A stretch of 64,000 nt of DNA. Source: JAVBWI01 sp036677445 (GTDB lineage: Bacteria > Bacillota > Clostridia > Christensenellales > CAG-138). Location of the stretch: the NCBI GenBank assembly GCA_036677445.1, contig JAVBWI010000006.1, positions 310,001 through 374,000 of the forward strand, written 5' to 3'. Of this stretch, positions 16,803 to 26,112 are shown piece by piece (positions within the stretch are counted from its first letter, which is position 1; every line of letters starts with the position of its first letter). The notes beneath the pieces are model-generated. The model saw only the letters and a list, made by a program, of their open reading frames with translations, did no database searches and was not told the DNA's origin. The position numbers and the translations under genes were made by a program.

Positions 16803-17518
16803 CACACACCATATTGTGTAAATCTTTCCCAATCCCGATGCATATATATTATAATTTCCATAGGCATGCCTATATAGCGGGAACAAAAATTCCGCTCCCT
16901 TGCAATGGAAAGGTACTCTTCCAAGGGCTGTTTGGTACCGCAGGTATAAGCGACGGGTATACCCGTTTTATCCGAAACCGCCTTGAGCAGCTCATACCCT
17001 TCGATCAGATCCTCGACCGATGTTTCCGCCGCAAGGTTAGCATTGTTGATAAAGCCTGTAATGGTAAGGCGCGAGCGGTACCTGATCTTCTCGATCATGT
17101 CCAGCACCAACTCCGGGGTGGCAGAAAACGGCCTGCGCGGATTCACCACATAAAGCACCTCAAGCGCCTCTTGCGGTATGGCGTCAAAATTTGCCTTATA
17201 TTGCCCCAATGCAGTCGCGCCCGCCGGGTCTCCGCCCACATCGAACACAACCGTTTGATGTTCATCCACGAAAACCGAATAAATATCCGGCGGCAAAGAA
17301 GGGACATCCACCGTTGAAAGCGCAAAAATAGGATATATCAACTTTACGCCTGCCTGCTGCAGCTCGGTTTTGCGCTCGGCCGAACGAAAATATGGGTTGA
17401 TAATATCCAAATCCACAAGCACGGCAGGTTCTGTTTTCGCGGCATTTATGGCAAGATTCAGCGATATTTCCGTTTTCCCGCTGCCGAAATTGCCTATAAG
17501 AACGTAATACCGCTTCAT
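16802..17518 (-). CDS. P-loop ATP-binding protein (CobQ/MinD-like), unknown role
   Basis: 238 residues. The Walker A is GNFGSGKTEISLNLA near residue 9, an acidic switch-like stretch VLVDLDIINPYFRSAE near residue 38, and VVFDVGGDPAGATAL near residue 90. The fold resembles SIMIBI-class NTPases (MinD/CobQ). ATG at 17518 follows GGAGG. It sits upstream of the 2-oxoacid oxidoreductase operon; a maturation or cluster-handling role for that enzyme is possible but unproven. Confidence 0.8.
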   Translation of the reverse strand: MKRYYVLIGNFGSGKTEISLNLAINAAKTEPAVLVDLDIINPYFRSAERKTELQQAGVKLIYPIFALSTVDVPSLPPDIYSVFVDEHQTVVFDVGGDPAGATALGQYKANFDAIPQEALEVLYVVNPRRPFSATPELVLDMIEKIRYRSRLTITGFINNANLAAETSVEDLIEGYELLKAVSDKTGIPVAYTCGTKQPLEEYLSIARERNFCSRYIGMPMEIIIYMHRDWERFTQYGV

Positions 17519-17627
17519 GAATAGCCTCCGTATGCCCTTCTGACTGCACTCTATCCGTGTATAGTATACATCAAATGCATTGACGATGGTATGCATTTGA
17601 AAAATATATTATGACATTTGCACCGGC

Positions 17628-19247
17628 TCAAAGCTGCGCTTGTGCCTTATACCGTAGCGCTATGCGCTCGGCGGCGCGCATGCCGTCCACCGCCGCGCTT
17701 ACAATACCGCCCGCATAGCCCGCGCCCTCCCCCACCGGGTACAATCCTTGTGCGCCGGCCGCCTCGCCCCGTTCATCCCGAACAATGCGCACGGGCGCGC
17801 TTGTCCGGCTTTCAACGGCTGTCAGAACCGCATCCGGCAGATCGAAGCCATGCAGCTGCCGTGCAAAAGCCTGAATGCCGTCGGCAATGCCTGCCGCAAC
17901 GAATTCCGGGAGCATGGTATCCAGCCGGTGCATATTTACGCCCGGCCGATAGGTGGGCTGTACATCCACAAATGCCTTCGTCAGCCTGCCAGTTAGAAAA
18001 TCTTCCAGGCGCTGCGCCGGGGCGCAATACGCGCCGCCACCCAGTCCCGCAAAGTATGCCTTTCGCTCCAGCTCCTGCTGAAAACGGATACCGTCGAGCG
18101 GCCCGAAGCCATAATCCTCCGGCCCTGCCTGCACGATAATAGCGGCATTCGCGTTTTTTCCGTTGCGCGCGCGGTCGCTCATGCCGTTGACCACCGCCTG
18201 CTCCGGCCCGGAAGCTGCCGCTACGACATGCCCGCCGGGACACATGCAGAAGGTGTATACGCCGCGCGATCCGCTTTTCCCTGTGAGCCGGTACTCCGCG
18301 GCGCCAAGCCGCGGGTGCCCTGCCAACGCGCCATACTGGGCACGGTCGATCAAGCCCTGCGGGTGTTCTATCCGTACGCCCACCGCGAAGGATTTTGGTA
18401 AGAGCGATATGCCTTTATCGAGCAGCATCCCGTAGGTGTCGCGCGCGGCCTGGCCTGGAGCCAGCACGCACGCCGCACAGGGTATACGCTCTTTTTTCCC
18501 CACCTGTACAGTCTCGATGGCGGTAAGTACGCCATTTTGAATCTGCATATCGTACATCAGCGTTCCAAAGCGCACTTCGCCGCCCATACGAACGATGGAC
18601 TCACGCATATTCTGCACAACGCCCTGCAAAAGATCCGTACCGATATGCGGCTTGGCCTGGTAGGCGATATCTTCGGGCGCGCCGTGATTCACCAGCGTTT
18701 CCAGCACAACGTCCGCGCGGACATCCTTGCTGCGCGTGGTCAGCTTGCCGTCGGAGAATGTGCCCGCGCCGCCCTCGCCGAACATCACGTTGCTTTGTAC
18801 ATCCAACGTGCCGTCGTTCCAAAAGCGATGCACATCCGCCTTGCGCTGCGCGATCTCTCGTCCGCGCTCCAGAACGATGGGTTTATACCCCGCCTGCGCG
18901 AGAAAATAGGCGGCAAACAGGCCGGCCGGGCCCAAACCGACCACGGCAATGCGCCCTTTGGGCTGCTCCTGCCCTTGCAGCAGGCTGTATTGCGCAGGTT
19001 TCTCATAGATCCGCACGCGCGCGTCACCGCGCTTGAGCAGGCGGTTTTGCCAAACGGGCTCCATCTGCACCACGGCCGAGACAATAAAATGGATATCCGC
19101 TTTTTTACGCGCATCCAGCGACTGGCGCACGATGCGCACAGCCTGGACGCTTTCCTTTGGCAATTTGAACTGCTCCGCGATGAGCGCCGACAGCTCTCCC
19201 ATCTCCGCGGAGACAGGCATTTTCATATCCGACAGCAGCAATGCCAT
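17628..19247 (-). CDS. FAD-dependent dehydrogenase (COG2509 family)
   Basis: 539 residues. An N-terminal ferredoxin-like segment (about 1-95) is followed by a dinucleotide-binding fold (VVGLGPAGLFAAYFLAQAG near 103, then VLERG), the characteristic NVMFGEGGAGTFSDGKLTTR near 155, and CMCPGGHVVAAAS near 335. The C-terminal end YPVGEGAGYAGGIVSAAVDG closes the FAD site. This family is widespread and annotated only as uncharacterised FAD-dependent dehydrogenase; the substrate is unknown. Single gene between the ATPase and the ybbR terminator. Confidence 0.9.
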   Translation of the reverse strand: MALLLSDMKMPVSAEMGELSALIAEQFKLPKESVQAVRIVRQSLDARKKADIHFIVSAVVQMEPVWQNRLLKRGDARVRIYEKPAQYSLLQGQEQPKGRIAVVGLGPAGLFAAYFLAQAGYKPIVLERGREIAQRKADVHRFWNDGTLDVQSNVMFGEGGAGTFSDGKLTTRSKDVRADVVLETLVNHGAPEDIAYQAKPHIGTDLLQGVVQNMRESIVRMGGEVRFGTLMYDMQIQNGVLTAIETVQVGKKERIPCAACVLAPGQAARDTYGMLLDKGISLLPKSFAVGVRIEHPQGLIDRAQYGALAGHPRLGAAEYRLTGKSGSRGVYTFCMCPGGHVVAAASGPEQAVVNGMSDRARNGKNANAAIIVQAGPEDYGFGPLDGIRFQQELERKAYFAGLGGGAYCAPAQRLEDFLTGRLTKAFVDVQPTYRPGVNMHRLDTMLPEFVAAGIADGIQAFARQLHGFDLPDAVLTAVESRTSAPVRIVRDERGEAAGAQGLYPVGEGAGYAGGIVSAAVDGMRAAERIALRYKAQAQL

Positions 19248-19345
19248 TGCTTGTTTCCTCCAGCGTTCCCTTCAGCCGGCAGGCTTCATACAGCTTCCCG
19301 TAAAACCGTCATGCGCCTGCCGTATCACAGGGCTTTATTTTCCAT

Positions 19346-19379
19346 AGAAAAAGGCGCCTGTACGGATGCCGGGCGCCTA
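19346..19379 (-). terminator. Terminator of cdaA-ybbR
   Basis: On the minus strand AGGCGCCC pairs with GGCGCCT around a 12-base loop, followed by TTTTTC. It lies 26 bases after the ybbR stop. Confidence 0.8.
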
Positions 19380-19404
19380 AGTAACCATGCTTTTCCGCCG
19401 CCTG

Positions 19405-20703
19405 TCAGCCCGATTCCACCGTAACTTCAATCTGCGCGACGCTGAGTATGGAAGTCACCTCCAGCGTGGTTTCGTCATTCCCCAGATACACGCTGACATA
19501 CAGGTTGTAGGTGCCCTCCTTCAGGCCTTTTAAGTCCACAAACGCCTCGACGTCGTTGCGCTCGAGCAAATCAACCAGGCTGATCCTGCCCTCCACGCTG
19601 ATGTCCGTGGTATCGCGGCTGAGCGTCGCCTTCAAACCCTTTGCCAGCCCGGTGGTTACAATGGGAACCGCCTCAAAGCTCTTTTTGCTGGTTTTTTCGC
19701 GAATATCCACGAACACTTCCACTTCCGTGCTGCTGCCCAGCAGCGTCACGCCTTCGGGCACCAGTACGGCGAGTTTTTCATGGATAGATTCTCTTGCGCC
19801 CGCCACATCCAGCCCCGTCAGCATCAAAGACCCGACTTCTTTGAGCGCCTGCGCATCGCCCACAATATCCAGCGTTGCGGGGGTAGCGATGGCGGCGTAC
19901 AGCTCGTAATTCGCGGGCAGGTTATCCTCACCCAGCAGCGACCCGGTAACATCCACCGGCACCGTCTTCTTGGGGTAAACCGACATCTTCACCGTAACGG
20001 AGGGCAGGTTGCCGAGGAAAAGCGAGGGATCCATTTCATTCCCGTTCTCGTCAAGCAGTACAACGGTTACGGCGTCGTTATAGCTTTGCATACGGTTCGT
20101 CATCTGAATCTTGCATATCGCACGGGTGACGCGCTCCACATCCTGCTTGGGCCCGCGCACACTTACGTTTGACATATTTAGTTCCGCCGTAGCCGCCCAG
20201 TATCCGTTGGGCAGCGTCCCTTCATAGTATGCCTCGACAGGCACCATTTTTGTCATGAGCGTGTCGATCTCTACCGTGATTTTATCAGGGCTGACGCCTT
20301 CCGCCCGGGTATCCGCAACTCCCGATGAAACGTTTGGGTTGACGGGCAATGTCCAGGTGCCGGCGGAAGTAACGCTGTCCAGGCTGACGGAAGCCGTAAC
20401 ATGATCCACGCTAAGATTCATGTAATTGGTAATCGGCGTACTCACGCGCACCGAAACGCCCCCCAAACCGTCGAGCGGATTGCCCCGCACGACAAGGTCG
20501 CGCGCCTGCAAATCGTATTCGCCTTTAAAGCTGATGGGAACGTTCTGCAGCACTTTCGTCCGGCTGGGGTTTTGCACCGTCAGGACGATGCCCCAAAGAA
20601 TCGTCGCGAACAGCAGCGCCACGATTTTGATGCTTAAATTTTTCAGGAACAGATTTTTTAAGAATGTTCCAACTTTTTTGCCGGTTTCATTCTTACTTTC
20701 CAT
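19405..20703 (-). CDS. YbbR-domain protein (CdaR-type regulator of diadenylate cyclase)
   Basis: 432 residues: a short cytoplasmic N terminus, one membrane helix (IKIVALLFATILWGIVLTV, about 25-43), then four to five extracellular YbbR repeats of about 80-90 residues. In Bacillus the CdaR protein binds CdaA at the membrane and adjusts c-di-AMP synthesis. ATG at 20703 follows GGAGG by 7 bases. It overlaps the end of cdaA by 11 bases. The usual third partner, glmM, is not adjacent here. Confidence 0.9.
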   Translation of the reverse strand: MESKNETGKKVGTFLKNLFLKNLSIKIVALLFATILWGIVLTVQNPSRTKVLQNVPISFKGEYDLQARDLVVRGNPLDGLGGVSVRVSTPITNYMNLSVDHVTASVSLDSVTSAGTWTLPVNPNVSSGVADTRAEGVSPDKITVEIDTLMTKMVPVEAYYEGTLPNGYWAATAELNMSNVSVRGPKQDVERVTRAICKIQMTNRMQSYNDAVTVVLLDENGNEMDPSLFLGNLPSVTVKMSVYPKKTVPVDVTGSLLGEDNLPANYELYAAIATPATLDIVGDAQALKEVGSLMLTGLDVAGARESIHEKLAVLVPEGVTLLGSSTEVEVFVDIREKTSKKSFEAVPIVTTGLAKGLKATLSRDTTDISVEGRISLVDLLERNDVEAFVDLKGLKEGTYNLYVSVYLGNDETTLEVTSILSVAQIEVTVESG

Positions 20704-21535
20704 CCTTGTTCCTCCGTGTAAGCCAGGCAAATGAATTGCTGCGCTCCTTCTGGTAGATGCCATCCAATAAATCCTTGAGTGCTTTGGAATCTATGTAGCG
20801 AATGAGCTTTCCATCCTGCGCGACGGATATGATGCCGGTTTCTTCTGATACGACCAGCGTTACGCTGTCGGATACGCCGGAAATGCCCAGAGCCGCCCTG
20901 TGACGGGTGCCAAGTTCCCGCGCGATATCCACATCATCCGAAAGGGGCAGAAAGCAGCCTGCCGCCACGATGGTATCGTTGCGGACGATGACCGCGCCAT
21001 CGTGCAGCGGCGTATTGGGTTCAAATATATTCTCGATCAAAGAGCTTGAGATCCGACCTTCTATTCGTGTGCCCGTAGAAATAATATCGCCTAAGGCCAC
21101 GGTCTGTTCAATAACAATCAGCGCGCCAATACGACGGCGCGCCATGCCCAGTACCGCCTTGTGAAGCTCGCGGACGATATCCGCAGAATCCGCGGCGAAT
21201 CCGGTCCAGACACTGCGGTCGAACAGCCTGCCCCGGCCGATGTGTTCAAAAGCGCGTCGGATTTCAGGCTGGAATAAAATGACTACCACAATGATGCCCG
21301 ACTGAACGACCGTACTTAACAAAAAGCTCAGCGTATGCAGCGCCAGCAGCTGGCTGATAAAATAGGACAGGAACAGTATGCCGAAGCCTTTTAACACCTG
21401 ATAGGCGCGGGTTTCTTTCGTCCAGACGATCAGCTTGTACAGAAGCCATGCAATGATGATGATATCCATTGCGTCCCCAAACGAAAACTGACCAAAGCCG
21501 CTGGCTATGGCGTTTACGATTTCGTCATAGGACAT
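20693..21535 (-). CDS. cdaA: Diadenylate cyclase CdaA
   Basis: 280 residues with three N-terminal membrane helices (within about 20-95) and the DAC catalytic domain. The two signature motifs are DGAVIVRND (near residue 183) and GTRHRAALG (near 215). It condenses two ATP to c-di-AMP, which controls potassium and osmolyte transport and wall homeostasis. ATG at 21535 follows GGAGGGGG. First gene of a two-gene unit with the YbbR/CdaR protein. Confidence 0.97.
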   Translation of the reverse strand: MSYDEIVNAIASGFGQFSFGDAMDIIIIAWLLYKLIVWTKETRAYQVLKGFGILFLSYFISQLLALHTLSFLLSTVVQSGIIVVVILFQPEIRRAFEHIGRGRLFDRSVWTGFAADSADIVRELHKAVLGMARRRIGALIVIEQTVALGDIISTGTRIEGRISSSLIENIFEPNTPLHDGAVIVRNDTIVAAGCFLPLSDDVDIARELGTRHRAALGISGVSDSVTLVVSEETGIISVAQDGKLIRYIDSKALKDLLDGIYQKERSNSFAWLTRRNKDGK

Positions 21536-21743
21536 TCCTGCACCCCCTCCGGCCGCATCGCCGCAGCACAACCATCACTTACACAAAAGCGGTAAAAACA
21601 TCAAAGCCTTTCCCGCAATTGTGCGCACAATGCGATCAGGCAACTTATATTAACACGCATATGGTTATTATACTGTATGTATTCCCTTTTTAAAAGCCGC
21701 CATTCGGCAGGGCGCCAAATATTTTTGATTTATTCACAGCTTG

Positions 21744-22814
21744 TTATTCCGCTGTTGTACGGGTAATCAGCAGCATACATACGTCGTCTTCATGATCGGG
21801 GAGCACTTGTTTTTCAAGGGATCTGAGCAGATCTTCGCCGTCCTGGCGAAGCATGCGCCGTTCAAGTTCCGCCTCGCTCAGGCGGCTGGATTTTTGATCC
21901 AGCAGCCCGTCGGTAAACAGCAGCAGCCGGCCGTTTTCGGGCATTATGCTCATCTGCCCGCGGTATATGATTTCATCCTCCCAGTTGCAGATAGGCAGCG
22001 ACGGCATATAGAGCCGTTCCAAACCATCCGGCCCGGCAAGCAGCGGTACGGCGTTGAGCCCTGCGTTTGCCCACTCCAATTGCCCCGTAGCCGGGTCGAG
22101 CAGCGCCACAAACATGGAAACATAGAGCTGCTCGTCATGCACCATCGACAAAAACGCCCCGCGCGCACGATTGAGTATTTGCACGGCGGTATCCGCCTGC
22201 ACACCGCGCAATACATTCGCCAGCAGCAGCGTGATCATCGCTGCCGCCATACCATGACCGGAAACATCCGCCACATAAAAGCCTACTCGCCCGTCGCTCT
22301 GCCTGAGGCAGCCAAACATATCCCCGCCCAGGCTGCTAGCAGGCAGATACCGGGAGGCCACTTTGACATGGGCATCCGGCTGACCCTGCGCCAAAAAAAG
22401 GTCGCGCTGCATACGGGCGGCGAGATTTGCCTCGCGCAGCAACCGTTTGTTTTGCTGGCGCAATGCATCCTGCTGGCGGGCATGCTCCGTGATATCCCGA
22501 AACACTTCCACCGTACCTACCGCCGTACCATCCGAATCATAAAGGGGCGAGGCGTTTACCCAATACGTCCGCCCCTGAAACTTTTTATTCTTTTGCTGCG
22601 CCTCCCCCGTCAGAAGCGCCCTTTTGGAAACGCAATTCCTGCACACGCCTGTAAGGCAAAACATTTCGTTGCATGCCCGCCCCTGCTGCATGCCGAAGCA
22701 CTGTTCATAGCTCTTGTTGCTCAGCACCACGCGCTGCTCCAAGTCAAGTACACGCAACATGTCCCGCATTGCATCCAAAACACCCTGCAAGACTTCCGTG
22801 TTTTTTCTGAGCAT
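21744..22814 (-). CDS. PAS domain plus SpoIIE-type PP2C phosphatase
   Basis: 356 residues. A PAS-like sensor spans about 8-120. It has a cysteine cluster (CNEMFCLTGVCRNC) that may hold a metal or cluster and the typical PAS-end VFRDITEHARQQ. A coiled linker follows, then a SpoIIE phosphatase domain from about 155, with GGDMF and VADVSGHGMAAA metal-binding motifs and LLLFTDGLLDQ. Such proteins dephosphorylate anti-sigma antagonists, linking a redox or ligand signal to sigma-factor control. The partner proteins are not in the window. The 74-residue gene at 22842 is immediately upstream. Confidence 0.9.
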   Translation of the reverse strand: MLRKNTEVLQGVLDAMRDMLRVLDLEQRVVLSNKSYEQCFGMQQGRACNEMFCLTGVCRNCVSKRALLTGEAQQKNKKFQGRTYWVNASPLYDSDGTAVGTVEVFRDITEHARQQDALRQQNKRLLREANLAARMQRDLFLAQGQPDAHVKVASRYLPASSLGGDMFGCLRQSDGRVGFYVADVSGHGMAAAMITLLLANVLRGVQADTAVQILNRARGAFLSMVHDEQLYVSMFVALLDPATGQLEWANAGLNAVPLLAGPDGLERLYMPSLPICNWEDEIIYRGQMSIMPENGRLLLFTDGLLDQKSSRLSEAELERRMLRQDGEDLLRSLEKQVLPDHEDDVCMLLITRTTAE

Positions 22815-22841
22815 GTTCTGCCTCCGTTTGAGATGGCGCTG

Positions 22842-23066
22842 TTACTCCTGTGTTTCCTGCTTTGCGTCATCCTGTAAAATATGCTCCTTCGCTGTTTTCA
22901 GGAAATGCGCGTTGGCTTCTTGGAGCTTCTCGCTGATCAGCGTTCCGAAATTCTCATATTCCTGAAGAGCTAAAGCATTCAGGCGTGCCCGTTCCTTTTC
23001 GCCGGTCTCATCCAGCAAGGGGATTTCAACCGGCATACCCTCAATAAAATTTATTTTATTTTTCAT
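22842..23066 (-). CDS. Small hydrophilic protein, unknown
   Basis: 74 residues, mostly helical and charged (RLNALALQEYENFGTLISEK), with no recognisable domain. ATG at 23066 follows AGGAG. It ends 27 bases before the PAS-SpoIIE phosphatase gene, so the two are probably co-transcribed; it could be a regulator or target of that phosphatase, but nothing in the sequence shows it. Confidence 0.6.
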   Translation of the reverse strand: MKNKINFIEGMPVEIPLLDETGEKERARLNALALQEYENFGTLISEKLQEANAHFLKTAKEHILQDDAKQETQE

Positions 23067-23260
23067 TATATCACGCTCCTGCACTTATGCTCAACACACG
23101 GGGGCCAGAATATTATGTTCATAATAGCATAAGTTTTGATTCATCTCGACAGTTTTCGACTAAATTTCAAAAATTTTTCCTTTCCCTGTACAAAATAAAC
23201 CGCCCCATAGTATAATCAAATTCCATAACAAAAACAAAGCGTGGAAAGGGATGGCAGCGC

Positions 23261-23482
23261 ATGTTGATCATTGACCGTTTCGAAGGCGAGTACGCAATTT
23301 GCGAATGCGACGACGGAAATATGATACAAATCCGGCGGGATTTGATTGCGGCCGATGCGCGCGAAGGGGATGTGCTGATTCCCGGGCAAAACGCTTATAC
23401 CGTCGATGCCGCAGCCACATTGGAACGCAGGCGGCGCATTCGGGAAAAGACCGATCGGCTCTTCTCCAAAGGGCGCCCTTAA
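23261..23482 (+). CDS. DUF3006 domain protein
   Basis: 73 residues matching DUF3006: MLIIDRFEGEYAICECDDG, then DLIAADAREGDVL, then a basic C terminus (RRRRIREKTDRLFSKG). Function unknown; other members often sit beside secreted hydrolase genes. AAAGGG lies before the ATG and a TATAAT at 23211-23216 may be its -10 box. Its last 4 bases overlap the end of the convergent small membrane gene. Confidence 0.82.
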   Translation: MLIIDRFEGEYAICECDDGNMIQIRRDLIAADAREGDVLIPGQNAYTVDAAATLERRRRIREKTDRLFSKGRP

Positions 23483-23640
23483 ACTACATAGAGAAGCAGC
23501 AATATTCCAATTGCGGCCGCAAGCGCACATAAAAGCGCCGCGCCGGCCGCGCCAAGCGCCCGTTTATTCTTTACGCAGTACCATACATATGCCGCGCTGT
23601 AAATGGCCGTTGCGCCCTCAAGAATTACAAAAAGCAACAT
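23479..23640 (-). CDS. Small two-helix membrane protein downstream of gerC
   Basis: 53 residues with two membrane helices (about 2-21 and 30-52) joined by a basic loop (VKNKRALG). ATG at 23640 follows AAAGGGGG. It is 31 bases after the gerC stop and probably the fourth gene of the germination operon. Tiny membrane proteins such as GerD-like or GerX-type factors occur with germinant receptors, but no homology is visible. Confidence 0.6.
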   Translation of the reverse strand: MLLFVILEGATAIYSAAYVWYCVKNKRALGAAGAALLCALAAAIGILLLLYVV

Positions 23641-23671
23641 AACGCGCTTCCCCCTTTCCGTATTGCCGCAA

Positions 23672-25003
23672 TTATTCCAGTCTGGAACCGGTCGGATTGT
23701 ACTGAATAAATATATCCACCGTAAAGGATGCTTCCACCGCCTGATATACGGCATCCCAGTCAAACGCTTCCCATTGGCGCGTATCCGTGAATTGCACCAC
23801 CGCCGCGTCGCCCAGTTGGAATACATCGCAGCCAAGCTGCCGGCAGGCTGCGAACACTTCCTGCATGCTGTTTTCCAGATAAGAAGAAATGTGATTTTGG
23901 AGCTGCTCCCGGCCAATATCCGCGACTATCGCAGGCTGATCGACGGAAGCGTAGAGTTCCAGCCGGATATTCGCCCAAGGATGTTCGCCCAGCGCCAGCG
24001 TGGTTTTGGGCGCGCCTTTCTTTGCGAGCAAAAAGCTGACCATGTGTCCATTGGGGTCGGGTATCTGTATTCTCCCTTCTTTGAATATGCCGGTCGCCAT
24101 CATCAGCACCTGCGTATGCGGGCCGTTTAGGAAACCCACAAGCTGCGTTCCCTTGTATAATGCGCTGCCCATCATACCCGCTTCCAGGCCGCCTTGCCTG
24201 TTCATTTGCCCCGGCATGTACTCCGGCGAACCCAGAATATCCGCCGTGGGGGTCGGCGTTGGCTCCGCGCTCTGATCTGTGTTTTTTTCCTTTTCTTCTT
24301 TTTGCCCCTGTGCGGGCTGTTCCGTTTTTTCCGCCTGACCCTCTGCGGGCGGCTCCGCACCTTTTTCCCCTTCGGTTTCATCTCCGCACTCCTGCTTGTC
24401 GAATGCGCCGAGCGGCAATATGACGTCGCCAGCAGCGTTCCATGCGCGGTCGTAAAATTGCGCAAGCGTGATGGCGGGTATCAGCCCCGTGGACTCGCTG
24501 TATTCGATAAAGGTATATTGCAGCTTTGCGATATTGGGATTTAGTTCGCTTTGCAGGCCGCCCAAATACTCCTTTGCGCTGCCCCGCGCCGTAATCAGGT
24601 TGGCATAATAGCGTATTTGCAGGGTGCTGATGGAAGCCGACAGGAACTGTTCCAGCTCGCCGCTGCGTGCAAGTTCTTCACCGAACACAATGGCAGTCGT
24701 ACGGGCCAAATTCAATGAAAACGGAAGGCTGCTTTCCATCAGATCCACCGCTTCGAATAAATCGTCGCACTCTACGCCTACGAGCGGGCAAAGGCTGCTT
24801 TCCGAGCTTTGGGTATCCCCGTTGCCGCGCTGGAGCAGCATTGTGACATAAAAAGGCTTGGTTTCTCCCTTATCAATCCCTATGACTACCGCATAGCCAT
24901 ACTCATCTGGGCTTCGCGCACCCATGCAGCCAGTTGACGCAATACCAAGCAGGCACAGTAACATCGCGGCGGCTCTTCGCTTCCATCCCTTCCTGAGGTT
25001 CAT
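23672..25003 (-). CDS. Spore germination receptor lipoprotein, Ger(x)C family
   Basis: 443 residues. The N-terminal lipoprotein signal ends LLCLLGIASTGC. The GerC body follows (YGYAVVIGIDKGE, then ARTTAIVFGEELARSGELEQ). It forms the C subunit of a germinant receptor in the inner spore membrane together with GerA and GerB. A low-complexity insert of about 50 residues (EGEKGAEPPAEGQ, rich in Glu, Gln and Pro) splits it near residues 205-260. ATG at 25003 overlaps the gerB stop as ATGA. Confidence 0.92.
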   Translation of the reverse strand: MNLRKGWKRRAAAMLLCLLGIASTGCMGARSPDEYGYAVVIGIDKGETKPFYVTMLLQRGNGDTQSSESSLCPLVGVECDDLFEAVDLMESSLPFSLNLARTTAIVFGEELARSGELEQFLSASISTLQIRYYANLITARGSAKEYLGGLQSELNPNIAKLQYTFIEYSESTGLIPAITLAQFYDRAWNAAGDVILPLGAFDKQECGDETEGEKGAEPPAEGQAEKTEQPAQGQKEEKEKNTDQSAEPTPTPTADILGSPEYMPGQMNRQGGLEAGMMGSALYKGTQLVGFLNGPHTQVLMMATGIFKEGRIQIPDPNGHMVSFLLAKKGAPKTTLALGEHPWANIRLELYASVDQPAIVADIGREQLQNHISSYLENSMQEVFAACRQLGCDVFQLGDAAVVQFTDTRQWEAFDWDAVYQAVEASFTVDIFIQYNPTGSRLE

Positions 25004-26112
25004 GCGTCCGCCCCCCTCTTGCGTTTGCCGCGGCTTTTTACTGCCGCAAATAGCGCCGCAACCAGTACGGGCGCGGTTACGACAATCCATCCGTACCCTG
25101 AAAGGAAAGCGCCTGTTTGTTCCACAAAGCCAATCTCCACATGCATCAAAAGGGCAAGCCCGCCCACACATGCGGAAAATACGGCGACCGCGGGCCGGAT
25201 ATCCTCCTGATGGAACGCCTCCGCAAAAAGCAGCGCGGCCGTATAGATATAATACCCCCCCGCGAGTATGCCGGAAAGCACCCATCCGAATACCAGCAGC
25301 TTATCCAGCCGGGGAAAATATCCGGCCGTCCGAAAATTCATGGTAATACGGTACATGGGGGAGTGCATTTGCGCTAGATCCCGATAAGGATACGTCATAC
25401 CCAAACAAAGCTGGCAAAGCGAGCTGACCACCCCCGCCGCGATACCCGCCCCGTATCCCGCGCGCTTCGCCGCAGTCGTACCGTGGACGCCGCGCGCCGC
25501 AATTAACAACCCCAGGAGAGCAGGGAAAAACAGCAGCACGCCCCGCGCGCCCAAATTGATGAGGTTTGCCGTGCCGTCGCCCAGATACGGCGCCAGCCGG
25601 TGCGGTTCATAATTGTATGCCGCCATTGCGAGCGCGCCGAATAATGCTGCAAGGAGCATCCAGATGAAAAGGCGGGCGGTACGGCCTATCCCTTCAAGCC
25701 CCAGCCATGCCGGCAGGAAAGCCGCAAAAACCAAATAGGCAAGTATTTGACATTCCGACGCCTCGGGATATATAAAGCGCCCCAGCATCAGGGAAAATCG
25801 GCTGAGCACTGCGGCGGCTGCTAAAAGCAGCAGCACGGCATATAACAATGCGGCTATCCGCCCGAACATCCCGCCCAGCCCGTCGTGCAGCAGCTCCCAA
25901 AGGTTTTTGTTATCCGCGCGGCGCATGGCCCACGCCGTGAACAGAAATGCCGCAAGCGCCAGACCGGCGGAAAGCAGCATGGAAAGGTAGGCGGAATTTC
26001 CGCGCGCATAGAGCGCTTCGCTGTCGGTTGTAAATATACCGCTCGCGCAGGCCGCGATCGCCGCGGCACAAAGAGTTTCCTGCCTGCCTATGCGCCCCTG
26101 CCGCAGATTCAT
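25000..26112 (-). CDS. Spore germination permease, GerB/YndE family
   Basis: 370 residues with about ten membrane helices, typical of the GerB subunit (amino acid-polyamine-organocation transporter fold). The N terminus RIGRQETLCAAAIAACASG is followed by repeated helices to the C-terminal VVTAPVLVAALFAAV. The GerB subunit carries the germinant-binding pocket in characterised receptors. One-base overlap with gerA upstream, 4-base overlap with gerC downstream. The germinant cannot be read from sequence. Confidence 0.93.
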   Translation of the reverse strand: MNLRQGRIGRQETLCAAAIAACASGIFTTDSEALYARGNSAYLSMLLSAGLALAAFLFTAWAMRRADNKNLWELLHDGLGGMFGRIAALLYAVLLLLAAAAVLSRFSLMLGRFIYPEASECQILAYLVFAAFLPAWLGLEGIGRTARLFIWMLLAALFGALAMAAYNYEPHRLAPYLGDGTANLINLGARGVLLFFPALLGLLIAARGVHGTTAAKRAGYGAGIAAGVVSSLCQLCLGMTYPYRDLAQMHSPMYRITMNFRTAGYFPRLDKLLVFGWVLSGILAGGYYIYTAALLFAEAFHQEDIRPAVAVFSACVGGLALLMHVEIGFVEQTGAFLSGYGWIVVTAPVLVAALFAAVKSRGKRKRGADA

